DNA from: Larix sibirica
Taxonomy: Eukaryota; Streptophyta; Pinopsida; Pinales; Pinaceae
Assembly: GCA_004151065.3 (NCBI GenBank)
Contig: NWUY0300031070.1
Coordinates: 24,070 to 57,545, forward strand
Length of the DNA: 33,476 nt
Direction: 5' to 3'
Under the pieces are notes generated by a model. It saw only the letters and a program-made list of their open reading frames with translations. It did no database searches and had not been told where the DNA came from. The position numbers were made by a program, and so were the translations under genes. This document shows positions 32,607-33,476 of the stretch, piece after piece (within the stretch, counting starts at the first letter, position 1; each line of letters starts with the position of its first letter).

Positions 32607-32618
32607 TGGTATCATAGA
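32607..32618 (+). promoter_or_regulatory. Primer-binding site (initiator tRNA-Met type)
   Basis: TGGTATCATAGA matches the plant consensus TGGTATCAGAGC at 10 of 12 positions and lies two bases after the LTR end. Confidence 0.6.
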
Positions 32619-33476
32619 ACTTTCCTCCTAAAAGAGAAAAAAAATCCTTCTATTTTGCAAGTTTTCAAAGGGAAAAATGAGAGCCTCAAAACTCAAATCA
32701 GTGTTTGATTTTTTTTCAACATAATTTTGATCACATAATTGTAGATTTCTATTCTCCTCGCAAAATCATGCTATTTCAAAAAATAGTTTGCTCAAACTGA
32801 AATCCAAGCAAAGGAGATATCACATTTTGAATTGATTTTTAAGGGCTTTTCAGTGTCGACCAAGGATTTTGGAGAGGACATAACTTTTGATCTAGAGCTC
32901 AAATTGCCACTAGATGAATGCCACTTGATAGAGAATTTCTAGGGATTTGATTTGACATATTATCTAGTATATTTCTAGTCAATATTGAGTGCATTACAAT
33001 CGTTCTAAAATTTTGTCCTTAAACCTTCACATAATTGAAGAATGACAATGTGGTGGAATATGCCATAAGAGAAATGAATGTTGGTGATAAATTTTTATAG
33101 GATATGTATGAAGATTGGAAGATACGAAGAAAACAAGTTGTAAATATAAGGAAGATCGTATTCTTGATACCACATATTCCATCATCATTGAAGAGCATGA
33201 CTAAGAAATATTTGCATGGTATCATTTAGAAAATTCTTATGAGGATCAGTATATGGAGAGTTGTAATTTTTGGGAAGACAACTACTTCCATCTTCTTTTT
33301 TATGACTCTTATCCACTATATGAAGATAACCTCATAGAGAAAAGACAAAAGCAAGTTGTGCCTACTAGTTTCCAATATCCTTCTTATACAATAGTAGAGT
33401 TAATTTTAAAGCCATCATTTTATTGCTACATGGAGTATTTAGTTGCTTTGGATGGTTATACTTATTTGCATCCACG
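32619..33476 (+). other. Interior of the LTR element, running off the window
   Basis: No intact gene. A + strand frame is open from 33205 to the window end (about 90 codons, no early ATG) and is rich in Tyr, Asp and Glu (YHLENSYEDQYMES ... FWEDNYFHLLFYDSYPLYED). It ends VELILKPSFYCYMEYL, faintly like the stretch just before gypsy reverse transcriptase. The distance from the primer-binding site (about 0.8 kb) is too short for a full gag and protease, so either the element is deleted or this resemblance is accidental. Confidence 0.3.

Overview
The window looks like nuclear DNA of a seed plant, probably a gymnosperm (inference, moderate to low certainty). It is A/T-rich and sparsely genic. I can support one intact gene in 33 kb; most of the rest is decayed retrotransposon sequence, old SINE-like pieces and many short two-copy tandem duplications.

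Layout. Positions 1-1,280 are intergenic with microsatellites and a tRNA-derived SINE-like remnant. Positions ~1,282-5,080 hold an old Ty3/gypsy-type LTR element on the + strand. It has two strongly diverged LTR-like repeats and an interior carrying only broken gag and protease; no reverse transcriptase, RNase H or integrase is seen. One SINE-like element sits in its 3' LTR with a 12-bp target duplication, and the other LTR supplies the empty site. Positions ~5,100-18,590 contain no gene I can support. They hold minisatellite-like arrays, repeated two-copy tandem duplications and a 121-bp foldback (15,162-15,282) that could form an RNA hairpin.

The intact gene is on the - strand at 18,595-20,181: a single-exon ZAT-type C2H2 zinc-finger protein with three (Q/R)ALGGH fingers and a C-terminal DLN-type EAR repression motif. 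A clean TATA box lies at 20,478-20,489. The inferred leader contains three short upstream ORFs.

About 1.1 kb upstream of that TATA box, in divergent orientation, is a full-length plant L1-type LINE (about 21,581-31,027) bounded by an 18-bp target duplication with one mismatch. It encodes ORF1 (DUF4283 domain plus CCHC knuckle) and ORF2 (endonuclease, reverse transcriptase, zf-RVT, RNase H). Many single-transition stops, several frameshifts and a D-to-E change in the RT catalytic pair have killed it. Its 3' 2.3 kb is present twice in tandem. The second copy starts exactly at a single N (28,581) and is identical to the first for 519 bp, then abruptly about 8-10% different. This is either gene conversion or an assembly artefact.

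Downstream lie a fragment of a second, different LINE lineage (31,370-32,112), then a probable 5' LTR (32,165-32,604) with a primer-binding site and the beginning of an element that runs off the window. No tRNA, rRNA or CRISPR features were found. No wholly new multigene system is apparent. The best leads are the foldback, the LINE 3' duplication with its possible third ORF, the gag-only LTR element, and the leader uORFs of the zinc-finger gene.
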